DNA of 64,000 nucleotides from CAVYYW01 sp963772845 (GCA_963772845.1 CAVYYW010000009.1:39068-103067); one strand, 5' to 3'; shown: positions 16,418 through 26,186, counted from the stretch's first letter. The notes: a model not told the origin generated them from the letters alone. Translations and numbers: made by a program.

Positions 16418-17794
16418 TTATTTCTTTAATTCAATTTTCACTGGGCTCAGTTGCACTGGAATATTTGCGCTGATTTCTCCCATGTTTACTCTCAAAACAT
16501 AGTTGTCGGGATTAAACCCAAACCATGAGGTGACATGAAAGGTGCTTCTGAACTTGAGCTGACCTTTATCAAGAACCTTCACACTGTGACTCATCAGTTT
16601 TTTATAGATCGTTTTTTCTGATTTCTTAACCAGCGCCACATCGTTTTTGGCGAAGTCCTGATAAAATGAAAAATCTTTATGATGACTGTCACCTTGGTTA
16701 AACTGGAAGTCTAGGATAACCGAATGTTTTTTCACATCTAATCTATCAATATTAACAGATAAATTTTGCCGATCCGATTTCACTGCAAAAGGCATTTTTT
16801 TGTCCAACGGAATAAAGTGATCTTTTTCATACAAAGCAGCTTCAGGGGAAATTGTGATTGACCCTGTTTTCCCGAGGTTTTGCGGAATGATTGTTCTGAT
16901 TTTCTTAACATATCGACCGTTAATTAAGGTGCTCTTTGTCATGGCTGTTGATTGCATCTGAATCGGTTTCCCTTGATCATCGTATATCTTGTTTAATCTA
17001 ATCTGATCATATTTGCCGCTTTTTGGCACGCTTGCTGTATAGTTGAGTGCCGTCGACGATTTGCCTTCTATAACTGAATCAAACGTCACTTTAATATTCT
17101 TGTCTTTGCTGGTGCTCACTTTATTCATTTTCACTGTCTGAAAAGGTAATTGCTTGATCGGTACATTGAATTTCCATGCGCCTTTTTTGTCCCCCAGCTC
17201 CTTAAAAGTAATGGGAACAGTCGCATTTGCAGGCAATTCCTGCTTTGGGTAGGAGATCTGAATGTGTCCCGTATGCTCTGCCTTGGTTGTTTTTGTATCA
17301 GCGAGCTCCTTCGTTTCCATGCTTTCCGTAATACTATGATCATTGCCGAACACTTCATAAAAGGCTCTAAAATGACCATTCTTATCTGTTTGAAGGTCTC
17401 CATCCGCTTGAAATGTCATGCCAATTTCTGCTCCGTCATAATACGCACTCGTGATTTTAACCGTTATCCCTTGGCTTGATGCTGTTTGATTTAGCCTCGT
17501 TACCAGTTTCTTAGTCTCCAGATCCTTTCCGACTGAATCATTAAATCCGCCATATAACTGTCCCAGCAACGGAACATTAGACAAGGCGTGAGACATCGCT
17601 GGAAAAATAAATCCTGAAGAAAAAAATAGAATCACAGCTGCTGCCGCAGAAATTAATCCCTTACGATAATGCTTTTTATGATTCGGTTTCTGGTTCATTT
17701 TTGCGTGCTTCACACCCTTATGAATGGCTTGAAAAACCTCCTCTTTTGGCACAACAATTTCTTCATAATCTTTATGATAAGATTTCTTTTTCAC
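16418..17794 (-). CDS. DUF4179-type anti-sigma factor
   Basis: 458 residues: a basic cytoplasmic N-terminus (about 1-46), one membrane helix (about 47-66, ISAAAAVILFFSSGFIF), then a DUF4179-like extracytoplasmic region with beta-rich repeats. Such proteins hold a cognate ECF sigma factor at the membrane and release it on envelope stress. The start overlaps the end of the sigma gene by 23 nt, the usual arrangement for a coupled sigma/anti-sigma pair. The inducing signal is unknown. Confidence 0.82.
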   Translation of the reverse strand: MKKKSYHKDYEEIVVPKEEVFQAIHKGVKHAKMNQKPNHKKHYRKGLISAAAAVILFFSSGFIFPAMSHALSNVPLLGQLYGGFNDSVGKDLETKKLVTRLNQTASSQGITVKITSAYYDGAEIGMTFQADGDLQTDKNGHFRAFYEVFGNDHSITESMETKELADTKTTKAEHTGHIQISYPKQELPANATVPITFKELGDKKGAWKFNVPIKQLPFQTVKMNKVSTSKDKNIKVTFDSVIEGKSSTALNYTASVPKSGKYDQIRLNKIYDDQGKPIQMQSTAMTKSTLINGRYVKKIRTIIPQNLGKTGSITISPEAALYEKDHFIPLDKKMPFAVKSDRQNLSVNIDRLDVKKHSVILDFQFNQGDSHHKDFSFYQDFAKNDVALVKKSEKTIYKKLMSHSVKVLDKGQLKFRSTFHVTSWFGFNPDNYVLRVNMGEISANIPVQLSPVKIELKK

Positions 17795-18305
17795 AAGAGC
17801 CTCTCCTCTCCAGAATCTGTTTTAAATGTTTTTTTGCCCTGGCCAAGTGCGTTTTCACGGTGTTTTCCGGCAGCTTCACGATATCGGCGATGACAGGGAT
17901 GGGCAGATCCCGATAATAAAAAAGAATGATAACGGTGCGGTACTTCTCTTTAAGCTCCCCCATTGCATCTGTCAGGTCCAGGTGGTTCTCACGCTGAACA
18001 TTGCTTTGCACCTGCTCATGAAGCTGATCACTCGGAATCTCACTTTTCCTTTTCTTCAGCAAGCTATATGAACAGCGAATGAGAATTCTGGTCAGCCAGG
18101 TTAAAAAGTACTCTTGCTTTTTTAATTGGCCTATTGATAGAAATGCTTTGCAGGCTGTTTCTTGAACGATGTCCAAAGCATCTTCACGATTCCCGGCATA
18201 CATATAAGCCGTTCGGTAAAGCTGGTCACCATGCATCTGCAGAAGGTCTTCGAAAGCTTGACTATCGCCATTCATCGCTGCGTTGACAAGTTTTTTCTGA
18301 GTCAT
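17772..18305 (-). CDS. ECF RNA polymerase sigma factor
   Basis: 177 residues with sigma region 2 (YRTAYMYAGNREDALDIVQET, which melts the -10) and sigma region 4 (IADIVKLPENTVKTHLARAKK, a helix-turn-helix reading the -35). No region 3, as in ECF sigma factors. It overlaps the downstream anti-sigma gene. An ECF-like -35 (TGAAACTTTT) lies upstream, suggesting autoregulation. I cannot assign it to SigV, SigY or another named group with certainty. Confidence 0.9.
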   Translation of the reverse strand: MTQKKLVNAAMNGDSQAFEDLLQMHGDQLYRTAYMYAGNREDALDIVQETACKAFLSIGQLKKQEYFLTWLTRILIRCSYSLLKKRKSEIPSDQLHEQVQSNVQRENHLDLTDAMGELKEKYRTVIILFYYRDLPIPVIADIVKLPENTVKTHLARAKKHLKQILERRGSCEKEILS

Positions 18306-18346
18306 GCCTCACCCTCCTTTCAACTATTAGAGCCAACGATAAGCGA

Positions 18347-18356
18347 AAAAGTTTCA
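18347..18356 (-). promoter_or_regulatory. candidate ECF -35 element
   Basis: TGAAACTTTT on the minus strand about 45 nt before the sigma gene start resembles the AAC-type -35 of Bacillus ECF promoters. The -10 is unclear (GCTCTA about 17 nt on), so this is tentative. Confidence 0.45.
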
Positions 18357-18370
18357 CTTATTTTCAAAAT

Positions 18371-18394
18371 AAAAAAGAGCCTTGATGGCTCTCT
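18371..18394 (-). terminator. terminator of GNAT gene
   Basis: GAGCC-atcaa-GGCTC followed by T6 in minus-strand reading, between the GNAT stop and the sigma gene. Confidence 0.75.
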
Positions 18395-18418
18395 TTGAGT
18401 AAAAGGGGCGGTAACTGG

Positions 18419-18961
18419 TCAATCCCTGTCATTTATTATTGCCAGGACCTGATGATCTTCCCATTCGCCATTTATCTTTATGGATTTCCTAGCGATACCT
18501 TCTTGATGGAATCCTGCCTTTTCTAATACTCGAATAGATCCTGTGTTATGCGGCATAACGCTTGCCTCAACTCGATGAAACTCGAGCTCGTCAAATGCAA
18601 ACGCCACGACCTGTCTGACCATTTCCGTCATGTATCCTTTTCCATTAAAGCCTTTATCCAGGCAATAGCCGATTAAACAGCTTTGCGAAGGACCGCGTTC
18701 CACTTTAAAAAGGCCAATAGTTCCAATTAACTTCTGAGTTTCTGTCTGAAAGATGCCGAATGAGTAGTTCTGGTCGCGTTCTTTTTTTTCGAGGTTTTCC
18801 TTTATCCTGTTTAACTGACTTTCAAGTGTATAGAATTCTTCGGTGCGTTTAAGGGTATATTTTTGAAAAAATTCCCGGTTATTTCGTTCTAAATGCAACA
18901 TAGCCTCGGCATCGGTCTCCTCAAGATACCGAATAAACAGCTCTTTGTTTTTGATGATCAT
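18419..18961 (-). CDS. GNAT acetyltransferase, RimJ/RimL type
   Basis: 180 residues with the RimJ/RimL layout: LFIRYLEETDAEAM at the N-terminus, GYCLDKGFNGKGYMTEMV as the acetyl-CoA pyrophosphate loop, and FHRVEASVMPHNTGSIRVLEKAGF. These enzymes acetylate the alpha-amino group of proteins (ribosomal S5, S18 or L12) or small amines; the substrate is unknown. Monocistronic, with its own terminator. Confidence 0.85.
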   Translation of the reverse strand: MIIKNKELFIRYLEETDAEAMLHLERNNREFFQKYTLKRTEEFYTLESQLNRIKENLEKKERDQNYSFGIFQTETQKLIGTIGLFKVERGPSQSCLIGYCLDKGFNGKGYMTEMVRQVVAFAFDELEFHRVEASVMPHNTGSIRVLEKAGFHQEGIARKSIKINGEWEDHQVLAIINDRD

Positions 18962-19121
18962 TTAATCCCCTTCTTTTCACCGTTGATCACTTCGCTAAAC
19001 TACAATTTCTATAAAAACTTCATATATCCTGCATAAATCAATGTTAAAAAAGCGCCCCATTTCAAGGACGCTTAATAAAGTCTGTATAAGCTGGCGTTCA
19101 TTTCTTGCAATTTTCTGCTGG

Positions 19122-20561
19122 TCAGCTTCGTGCCACGCTTTGTTTTTGCTTTGAATAACGTGCATTTTTTTCCTCAGGAGGCACGGTGTTTTTAATATAG
19201 AATGACAGCACGACACCTATGAGAGACAACACGGTAACCACAAGCAGCGCAACATTTGCGCCATGAATCATCGGGTAGGATATGGCTGCGTTGTGTTTTG
19301 CTGACTGGGCGGTTGTCGTCATCACTGTCACGATGATCGCTGTTCCCACTGATGCTGCGACCTGACGCATCGTATTGCTCATTGCCGCACCATGGGGAAT
19401 CAGACGATTAGGCAGCTGATTTAAGCCAGCTGTTGTTGCCGGCATCATGACCATGGATAACCCAAACATCCGGATCGAATAAAGAATCGCAATAAATGCA
19501 AACGATGTTGTCGGGTTCAAGCTGGAAAAAGCAAACGTCGAAACCGTAATGATGGATAACCCCGTAATGGCAAGCCAGCGTGCTCCGATTTTATCGAAAA
19601 TCCGTCCTGTAATTGGTGACATGATGCCCATAACAAGGGCTCCAGGCAGAATCGCAAGACCCGATTCCATGGCTGTGAAATGGCGCATGTTCTGCATATA
19701 GAGGGGGATAATCGTCTCCACGCCAATCAAGCCCATAAAGCCGATCATGCCGATAATTGTCGTCATGGTAAAAATCAAATTCTTAAAGACTCTGAATTCG
19801 AGCATTGGGTGATGCATTTTAAGCTGCCGCAGTATAAAAGCGACTAATGCTAACGCCCCAGCAGCCAGCACGATAATGGTGATCGGATTGGTCCATCCAT
19901 TGTTTCCAGCGCTGGTAAAACCATATAGAAGACCGCCAAAACCGAATGAAGATAGCATGATCGATAAGATATCTATTTTCGGATTCTTTAATTCGGTGAC
20001 ATTTTTCATGGCGATCACAGCAACCAGAATATCCACCAGAGCAATTGGCAGGATAATCATGAACAGGACGCGCCAGGAATAATTCGCTATTATCCATCCT
20101 GACAGTGCTGGCCCGAGAGCCGGTGCAAAGGAAATGACAAGACCAACCATTCCCATCGCAGCCCCTCTTTTATTTACAGGGAAAATCAGCAAGAATACGG
20201 TCTGCATCAGCGGAAGCATAATCCCTGCCCCGCTTGATTGTATAATTCTCCCTAACAGCAGCACGCCGAAATTTGGTGCGAGACCGGCTATAATCGTACC
20301 GAAGGCAAAAATGCTCATCGCTGAAATAAATAGCTGCCTCGTTGTAAATTTTTCAAGCAGGAAGGCGCTGATCGGTATCATAACACCGTTAACGAGCATA
20401 AAGACTGTCGTCAGCCACTGTGCTGTATTGGCGCTTATATGCATTTCGTGCATGATCGGCGGAATGGCTGTGATCATCAATGTTTGATTTAAAATGGCTA
20501 TAAATGACCCGGCCAGAAGCAGCGCAGCAATCGATGTTCTGTTAATCTGTTGATCTTTCAT
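19122..20561 (-). CDS. DHA2-family drug:H+ antiporter (MFS)
   Basis: 479 residues with about 14 hydrophobic helices, as in the EmrB/QacA/LmrB branch. Visible motifs: an N-terminal LNQTLMITAIPPIM, WLTTVFMLVNGVMIPISAFL and the motif C-like ALGPALSGWI. It likely exports toxic compounds across the cytoplasmic membrane using the proton gradient. No regulator gene is adjacent. The specific drug cannot be told from sequence. Confidence 0.88.
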   Translation of the reverse strand: MKDQQINRTSIAALLLAGSFIAILNQTLMITAIPPIMHEMHISANTAQWLTTVFMLVNGVMIPISAFLLEKFTTRQLFISAMSIFAFGTIIAGLAPNFGVLLLGRIIQSSGAGIMLPLMQTVFLLIFPVNKRGAAMGMVGLVISFAPALGPALSGWIIANYSWRVLFMIILPIALVDILVAVIAMKNVTELKNPKIDILSIMLSSFGFGGLLYGFTSAGNNGWTNPITIIVLAAGALALVAFILRQLKMHHPMLEFRVFKNLIFTMTTIIGMIGFMGLIGVETIIPLYMQNMRHFTAMESGLAILPGALVMGIMSPITGRIFDKIGARWLAITGLSIITVSTFAFSSLNPTTSFAFIAILYSIRMFGLSMVMMPATTAGLNQLPNRLIPHGAAMSNTMRQVAASVGTAIIVTVMTTTAQSAKHNAAISYPMIHGANVALLVVTVLSLIGVVLSFYIKNTVPPEEKNARYSKQKQSVARS

Positions 20562-20721
20562 TCTTGCACCTCCGTTCTTTTGCTTTAATAACCAAAAATT
20601 GGGTTTCTGATTTATCGTAAACTGAATCGATTTTTATTATTCACGCCATTTATCATAACCTGTTCAGACACTGTATTAAAGCATTGTGCTCGACATAAGT
20701 GTCCCTCGGATCTGCACAGAG

Positions 20722-20747
20722 AAAAACGGCGCTTCTCAGCCCCGTTT
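20722..20747 (-). terminator. terminator of the parM-parR operon
   Basis: AAACGGGGC-tgagaa-GCGCCGTTT with one mismatch and T5, a few nt after the ParR-like stop in minus reading. Confidence 0.75.
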
Positions 20748-20751
20748 CACC

Positions 20752-21356
20752 TCATTTATTCATATGTGAGAGAAATTCACCTAACAAATCGTCAATACTT
20801 TCATTTGTTTCAGTTTCTTCATCCTCATCAGCCCCGCTGTTCTGCTTGGCTTTATCCCAATCAAAATCGCTCAAATCATCCTCTGCATTCACATCAACCT
20901 GCTGCCTTGGTTCCGATTCATAATCATCTAACGGATTATGAAATTTCTCAGTTTCTTTAGGCATTTCAGCTTCCGTTTTCTCCTGCAAATACAGCGCTTG
21001 ATTAATATCGGTAGCATTGCTGTTCATTGAAGCGAGCAACGCTGTTGAACGGACGGGATCGGTAATTAATTGATGAAGAATGCTCCCAAGCAGGGCTTCG
21101 GAGTGCTCATGCTTTAACCAGCTTCTCTGGCTTTTGCTCAATTTATGAGGAAGCGGGATTGTTAACGTCTCCCGCTCTCTCGATAAGGTCTGAACCACAC
21201 CCTGCATGACAAAATCAGCAATTTTCCCTGAAAAGTTACGCCTTTCTGTTTCGCGAAGCTTTTGCAGCTGTTTCAGAACATGGTCTGGCGTATCAGCAGG
21301 CAGACGAAAAGCGATGGTTTGCCCGCGCTTGACTTCATATTGTGAGGGTTACTCAT
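20752..21356 (-). pseudogene. ParR-like partition adaptor, frameshifted near its start
   Basis: An ATG at 21356 with AAGGTGAG 3 nt upstream starts MSNPH and runs to an early stop. One frame over, from codon 6, the gene continues as YEVKRGQTIAFRLPADTPDHVLKQ... to 20752 with no start codon before MQGVV. Joined, it gives about 200 residues: a short ribbon-helix-helix-like N-terminus, then an acidic tail (DDLSDFDWDKAK) typical of ParR adaptors that bind ParM filament ends. It lies 9 nt after the parM stop. One missing base would restore it, so loss or sequencing error are both open. Confidence 0.7.
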
Positions 21357-21365
21357 GATCTCACC

Positions 21366-22562
21366 TTATTTCGATTCGACAGGTTTTTTATTCTCGCTTT
21401 TTTTATCTTTGCCTGAGTGGTTGTGGTTGTTCTTTTTCAGGTAATCAGAGAGTAATTTGTAGTATGCATTGGCCATCATCCAGATGCTTTCTTTTTCATC
21501 TTCAAAGAAATCAATATTATAGCCGTCTAAATTATTATTTAGTGTTTTAAGGTAGTCTTTCAGCACAATAGAGCCGCCGCCTACAAAATAGCAGATTTCT
21601 GTTTGGGAATTCTTCTGCCATACATTCCGGAGCAGACGATACTGTTTCTTGGCTAGTTCAAGCAGCACGCGGTCTGTAATGTCATGAACGCTTGTGCGGT
21701 TCCCGCGGACCATAATGTGATTGCGATTATTCTTTCTTGTAATAATTTCAACGACATCCCAACGGCTGCTAAGCTCCACACCGTGCTTTGTGCGAATATC
21801 TTCCCTGATGGTTTCAAGTGATTCAGACACACCAAGATTGAAGCCTTGTGCCTTGTCATCATCAACAGTACGGTTCTTGATAACCGCGATATCAGTCGAC
21901 AGACCGCCGATATCCTGGATAAGGATTCTTTTATCAATTAAATCTTTATTAATAATATTCAGGTCTTTGTCCATAACAAGGTTAATGAACGCCGCAAAGC
22001 CTTCTGGATACACTTTGACTTCGTCGAACTTAATGTTAACTTTCGTCCCTTGATATTTTGGTGTCACCAAGAATTCAACCTGGTGGACAGATCCAAGAAG
22101 CTTCGAGCGGTATCCTGCATCCTTGCCTTCTTTAACTTCGCGAAGAGGTAAACCCGTACCAAGATTATAATGAGAGTCTATAACATTATTATTCTTCTTA
22201 AAAACCTCTGAATTTTCATCTCTCACTGCATCTAAAGCAAGCGAAGCAAAAAGAAGCACAAGCGATTGATCTTCTTCTGATTTGCTGCTGCCAGGGTCAA
22301 GCTCTGTAGCATTTTCACTTTTCGTCGCAAGATCGCCGACACGGTAGATGACATTATTTTCTTTTAAAGCAGGGGAGTGTACGCGAATATGTATTCCTTC
22401 TAAAGGATCTTTGCTGTCCAATTCTTCGATTCCTATTACTGGGCGGTCCTCTATATCTCTTGCTATGACATTCGGGATGTTTAGTTCATAATCAGTTTTT
22501 CCAAAAACAGCTTTCAGCGAATCGTTCCCAACATCAATTGCTGCAACTCTCGCATTACTCAT
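21366..22562 (-). CDS. parM: ParM/StbA-family actin-like segregation protein
   Basis: 398 residues of the actin/Hsp70 ATPase superfamily: phosphate-1 AAIDVGNDSLKAVFG (about 7-21), phosphate-2 QDIGGLSTDIAVI (about 215-227) and the adenosine motif YFVGGGSIVL (about 343-352). The C-terminus is a basic KKNNHNHSGKDKK tail. ParM-type proteins form filaments that push apart plasmids through ParR bound to a centromere. A ParR-like gene follows and an iteron array precedes it, so this is a full type II partition cassette. Such cassettes are normally on plasmids; every other gene here looks chromosomal. Confidence 0.88.
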   Translation of the reverse strand: MSNARVAAIDVGNDSLKAVFGKTDYELNIPNVIARDIEDRPVIGIEELDSKDPLEGIHIRVHSPALKENNVIYRVGDLATKSENATELDPGSSKSEEDQSLVLLFASLALDAVRDENSEVFKKNNNVIDSHYNLGTGLPLREVKEGKDAGYRSKLLGSVHQVEFLVTPKYQGTKVNIKFDEVKVYPEGFAAFINLVMDKDLNIINKDLIDKRILIQDIGGLSTDIAVIKNRTVDDDKAQGFNLGVSESLETIREDIRTKHGVELSSRWDVVEIITRKNNRNHIMVRGNRTSVHDITDRVLLELAKKQYRLLRNVWQKNSQTEICYFVGGGSIVLKDYLKTLNNNLDGYNIDFFEDEKESIWMMANAYYKLLSDYLKKNNHNHSGKDKKSENKKPVESK

Positions 22563-22660
22563 TTACAACATTCCTCTCTTATTCATAATTAAAAAGGTTA
22601 TGTTAAAAGTTTAAATCAGATCGAGACAAGATACAATTAGTTTTGAAAAATATTTATTTT

Positions 22661-22804
22661 GTAAACAAGTTAACATTTACGTAAACTTTTAAACAATTTT
22701 GCTTACATCCTTTTAAAACAACATGCAAACACTTTTGTTTACTTGCTTACTAATTTGCAAACATAACGTAAACATTTTGCAAACTTGCAAACAATAATGT
22801 TTAC
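22661..22804. repeat. iteron array, probable parC centromere
   Basis: Eleven copies of GYAAAC on either strand, at 22661, 22681, 22701, 22725, 22737, 22745, 22757, 22768, 22779, 22787 and 22799, mostly spaced 8-12 or 20-24 bp, close to whole helical turns. A fuller form is TTGCAAAC. It sits 100-240 bp upstream of parM, where type II centromeres lie and where ParR represses its own operon. Confidence 0.72.
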
Positions 22805-23150
22805 AATGGGTTTATTTTATAAAATATCCTTTTTATTCAATAAAATCCCTGCTAGATTATTGTCTGAATTTGGCGATTTCACCCTTCGCCAAATTATGCA
22901 TATCGCAAAAATTGACGTAAAAAATCAGAAACAACGATTAAAAATAATACATATGAATTTGCAGAAACAATATTAATATAGATTGAAGAGCGAGCCAGCA
23001 AATATTTAATAAAGAGTTGAGAGGTTCTCGTCTGTAAAAGAGGATGAAGATTTCTGAACACATAGGAAATTAAAGACCGGATTGATTAATAACCAGCCAT
23101 ACCCTGTCGTTCTCCACTAGACGTCTGTAGACTCAGTTTCCCACACAAAA
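22805..23150. other. gene-free stretch beyond the iterons
   Basis: A 63-codon plus-strand frame (22785-22976) overlaps the iterons and lacks a ribosome site; I do not accept it. Nothing else seen. Confidence 0.35.
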
Positions 23151-23152
23151 AA

Positions 23153-23178
23153 CCTCCGGAGACTTCTTTCTCCAGAGG
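23153..23178 (-). terminator. pulA terminator
   Basis: CCTCTGGAGA-aagaag-TCTCCGGAGG followed by T6 in minus reading, about 28 nt after the pulA stop. Confidence 0.85.
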
Positions 23179-23205
23179 CTGTGTATTTTATTCTATTTTA
23201 CACCC

Positions 23206-26085
23206 TTACCTTTGCGGTTTAAGCGGTCCTCTTGCCTCCTGATGCAGCACCATCATAGAGATTCCCGGTACCGTCACCTTACCTGCAGCATGACCAAGTG
23301 TTTGTTCACTTACTTTCCCTTCTGTCGCGTTGATTCCCCATCTCCCCAGAGGAAGCTTCATATCGATAGGTGACTTATTGGGGTTATACACCACTAAGAT
23401 GTTGCCCCACTGGTCACGGTTGGCATGGCCAGTCAGCTCAAATGCAACGGTATTATCAGGACTTGGCAAGAAGCTTAGATGATTTTTTATCTGATTGGCA
23501 CTCGTCATACGAAAAGCTGGATGCGCGTGCCGCAAACCAATCAGACCGCTGTAATAATCAAAGACATTATTAAACTTGGCTTTCCGAGCCCAGTCAAATT
23601 GATTCGTCTGATCCCCAGCATTATAGCTGTTATCATTTCCTCCTTTAGTTCTTAGCAGCTCACTGCCTCCCTGCATAAAGGAAACCCCCTGGGAAGTCAT
23701 CACAACTGCCTGCGCAAGCTCGTCCATCTTTATTCTGTCATTTACAGTATCATTGGGATTGCTTTCCGTTATTTTATCCCAGAGCGTGTAATTATCATGG
23801 CTTGTAACGTAATTAATCGTCTCTCCTGGCGTCGATGTGAAGTCATTGATGCTTCCCTCTATTCCCTTCTTAATGACATCTGTGAGCCCTTTAGCGCCTG
23901 TTGCAAAGCCTTGAGACGCACTGTCAAACACATTGCCATCTAATGCATTGCGAAGATTATCATTAAACACTGCAACGCCGAGCCCCTTTTGCTGACCTTT
24001 TGTCAGGAGCTGATCAGCGGGAAGCGCAGAGTCACCGCCCTTCCATGGCTCACCATACAAGGCGATGCCTGGGTCTATCTTATGCAGCTCCGTTGATGCT
24101 TTTTTCATTGTGTCCTTACCAAGCAAGGCCATCAGATCAAACCGGAAACCATCGACATGATACTCCTTCACCCAGTATTTTAGAGAATCGGTGATAAACT
24201 TTTGCACCATCGGCCGTTCTGCAGCGATTTCGTTCCCTACACCCGAACCATTGGTATAATTACCTGAAGCATCCGTCCGGTAATAATACTGAGGAACAAT
24301 TTTATCAAAATCAGATACCTTAACGTCAAACGTGTGGTTGTACACGACATCCATATTAATACCGATATTACTCTTATGAAGTGATTGCACCATCTGTTTA
24401 AATTCTTTAATTCTCGCTGTTCCATAAGGTGTTGAAGCATACGCTCCTTCTGGCACATTGTAATTACGCGGGTCATAACCCCAGTTATATTGATCATTTT
24501 TCGTTTCATCAATACTGTTAAAGGCATAGGAAGGAAGCACCTGAACATGCGTGATCCCTAATTCCTTTAAATGATCGAGACCTGTTTTTACTTGATTTGG
24601 TCCCTTTGTTCCATGCTCGGTTAGAGCCAAAAATTTACCCTTATTTGTCATTCCGGAATTTTTATCAATCGAAAAATCACGGATGTGCATCTCATAAATG
24701 ATTTCATCTTCTATGTTATTTGGCGTGACATGCTTATCACCCTTCCAGCCTGGCGGATCCGTTTTCTGCAAATCAACGATCATTCCTCTCGTTCCATTCG
24801 GAGCAATTGCTGTTGCATAAGGATCAACCGCCTCATTTGTTTGACCCAAAACGGTGACTTCATACGTGTAATATTTATCTGCCTGATTCCCATGAAGCTT
24901 GGTGGACCATGTCCCTTTCGATGATTTTTTCATAGGTACCCTTTTCGTTAAAGCTCCCTCAGCTGTGTTATATAACAGCAAATTAACATGAGCTGCCGTG
25001 GGTGCCCAAACTCTGAAGGAAGTCCCAGAAGGCTTATACGTATTTCCGAGATCCGTTCCCTTGTAAACATACGTTTTTTGGTTCAGCACCTTCCGCGGGA
25101 TAATCACTGCTGGAGTGAACCCCTCAGCTTCAACCGTTAAACTGTGGGTAATATCCGGAGCCTTATTAAGCGTCACGTTAACTAAATCAGTCGTTACACC
25201 GCTACCGTCTTTTGGAAGACTGGCATCAGGATTATTTAGACTGTCCAGCACCTTATGCTCCGAGGGAATATAAGAAAAAGTAACCGATGTTCCGTCTTCA
25301 GGAACAGCGAGCTGTTTATTTTCTGACGGATATGCCTCATCCCAGCCATCATTTAGTGTGACCTTGTATTGATAACTGCCTGCCTTTAAGTCGGCTGTAA
25401 ACTGATACAAATTATCATTCACCTTGTGGAAAAGCGTGGTGTGATCATCTGGACTCCAGTCGCTTTTAGCTCCAAGCTGTTTCTGGAAGTCTGAGGTAAG
25501 AACAGCTGTCACATCGTTCGCATTCTCCACGGATTTAATCGGAATCGACTTTTTTGCCGTCTTATCATAGACTGAAAATCCGCTCGCTCCTGTACTGAGC
25601 GACAATGATTTATTTAATTTAACAAGTAATTGTTTTGACCCATCTAAATACGCATTACTGACAGCAGGCGAGGCTGCTTTTTCAGCATCAGCCTGATTAT
25701 AAAAAATTTGCTGCACCCCCTGCACAAGCCAAACTTCATTTCCTTTGCTAACATCAATATAACGATCGGTCGCACCATCCCGTGCCTCCCAGTTCCCTTT
25801 TCGAACGATAATCCCAACTTCTGAATTATCTCCTGGCACCTTAACATGACTGACCGCACCGTAGGCATCCTGTCCATCAAATGAATACGCCTGCCCGTCT
25901 CCATTATCAGGCTTATAGGGCCACATCCACAAATTCCAGCTGTCAAAATCCTTATTAAAACGAAGATAATGAACAGTTAGAGACGTAGATTGATCAGCAG
26001 CCCGGGCCGGCCGCATTGCCCCGGAACTTACCATGGCCAGCAAAAGAACAGCCATCAAAATAATATTAATCCCCTTTTTAATCAT
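23206..26085 (-). CDS. pulA: secreted type I pullulanase
   Basis: 959 residues. A signal peptide (about 1-29, cleavage after ARA) leads to a CBM41-like starch-binding domain (about 35-140), further beta domains, a CBM48-like N-terminal domain (about 355-460) and the GH13 barrel with YNWGYDP, DVVYNHT, DGFRFDLM (nucleophile Asp), LYGEPWKGG (acid Glu) and VTSHDNY. YNWGYDP is the pullulanase signature. It hydrolyses alpha-1,6 branch points of pullulan and limit dextrins outside the cell. A perfect cre box lies about 90 bp upstream, predicting glucose repression. No maltose transporter genes are adjacent. Confidence 0.95.
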   Translation of the reverse strand: MIKKGINIILMAVLLLAMVSSGAMRPARAADQSTSLTVHYLRFNKDFDSWNLWMWPYKPDNGDGQAYSFDGQDAYGAVSHVKVPGDNSEVGIIVRKGNWEARDGATDRYIDVSKGNEVWLVQGVQQIFYNQADAEKAASPAVSNAYLDGSKQLLVKLNKSLSLSTGASGFSVYDKTAKKSIPIKSVENANDVTAVLTSDFQKQLGAKSDWSPDDHTTLFHKVNDNLYQFTADLKAGSYQYKVTLNDGWDEAYPSENKQLAVPEDGTSVTFSYIPSEHKVLDSLNNPDASLPKDGSGVTTDLVNVTLNKAPDITHSLTVEAEGFTPAVIIPRKVLNQKTYVYKGTDLGNTYKPSGTSFRVWAPTAAHVNLLLYNTAEGALTKRVPMKKSSKGTWSTKLHGNQADKYYTYEVTVLGQTNEAVDPYATAIAPNGTRGMIVDLQKTDPPGWKGDKHVTPNNIEDEIIYEMHIRDFSIDKNSGMTNKGKFLALTEHGTKGPNQVKTGLDHLKELGITHVQVLPSYAFNSIDETKNDQYNWGYDPRNYNVPEGAYASTPYGTARIKEFKQMVQSLHKSNIGINMDVVYNHTFDVKVSDFDKIVPQYYYRTDASGNYTNGSGVGNEIAAERPMVQKFITDSLKYWVKEYHVDGFRFDLMALLGKDTMKKASTELHKIDPGIALYGEPWKGGDSALPADQLLTKGQQKGLGVAVFNDNLRNALDGNVFDSASQGFATGAKGLTDVIKKGIEGSINDFTSTPGETINYVTSHDNYTLWDKITESNPNDTVNDRIKMDELAQAVVMTSQGVSFMQGGSELLRTKGGNDNSYNAGDQTNQFDWARKAKFNNVFDYYSGLIGLRHAHPAFRMTSANQIKNHLSFLPSPDNTVAFELTGHANRDQWGNILVVYNPNKSPIDMKLPLGRWGINATEGKVSEQTLGHAAGKVTVPGISMMVLHQEARGPLKPQR

Positions 26086-26172
26086 AGAAAAACTCCTTTT
26101 TCAAGATTTCCTGGGAACGATCTGGTTGGCCACATATCATGAGATTAACTAAGTATTTGATCAAAAATATCG

Positions 26173-26186
26173 TGCATACGATTGCA
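26173..26186 (-). promoter_or_regulatory. cre box upstream of pulA
   Basis: TGCAATCGTATGCA on the minus strand satisfies TGNAANCGNWNNCA at all fixed positions and is nearly palindromic. It lies 88-101 nt before the pulA start, consistent with CcpA repression at or upstream of the promoter. Confidence 0.7.

Noticed and set aside
22785..22976. 63-codon plus-strand frame next to parM
   Set aside because: It begins inside the iterons, has no ribosome site and no plausible product.
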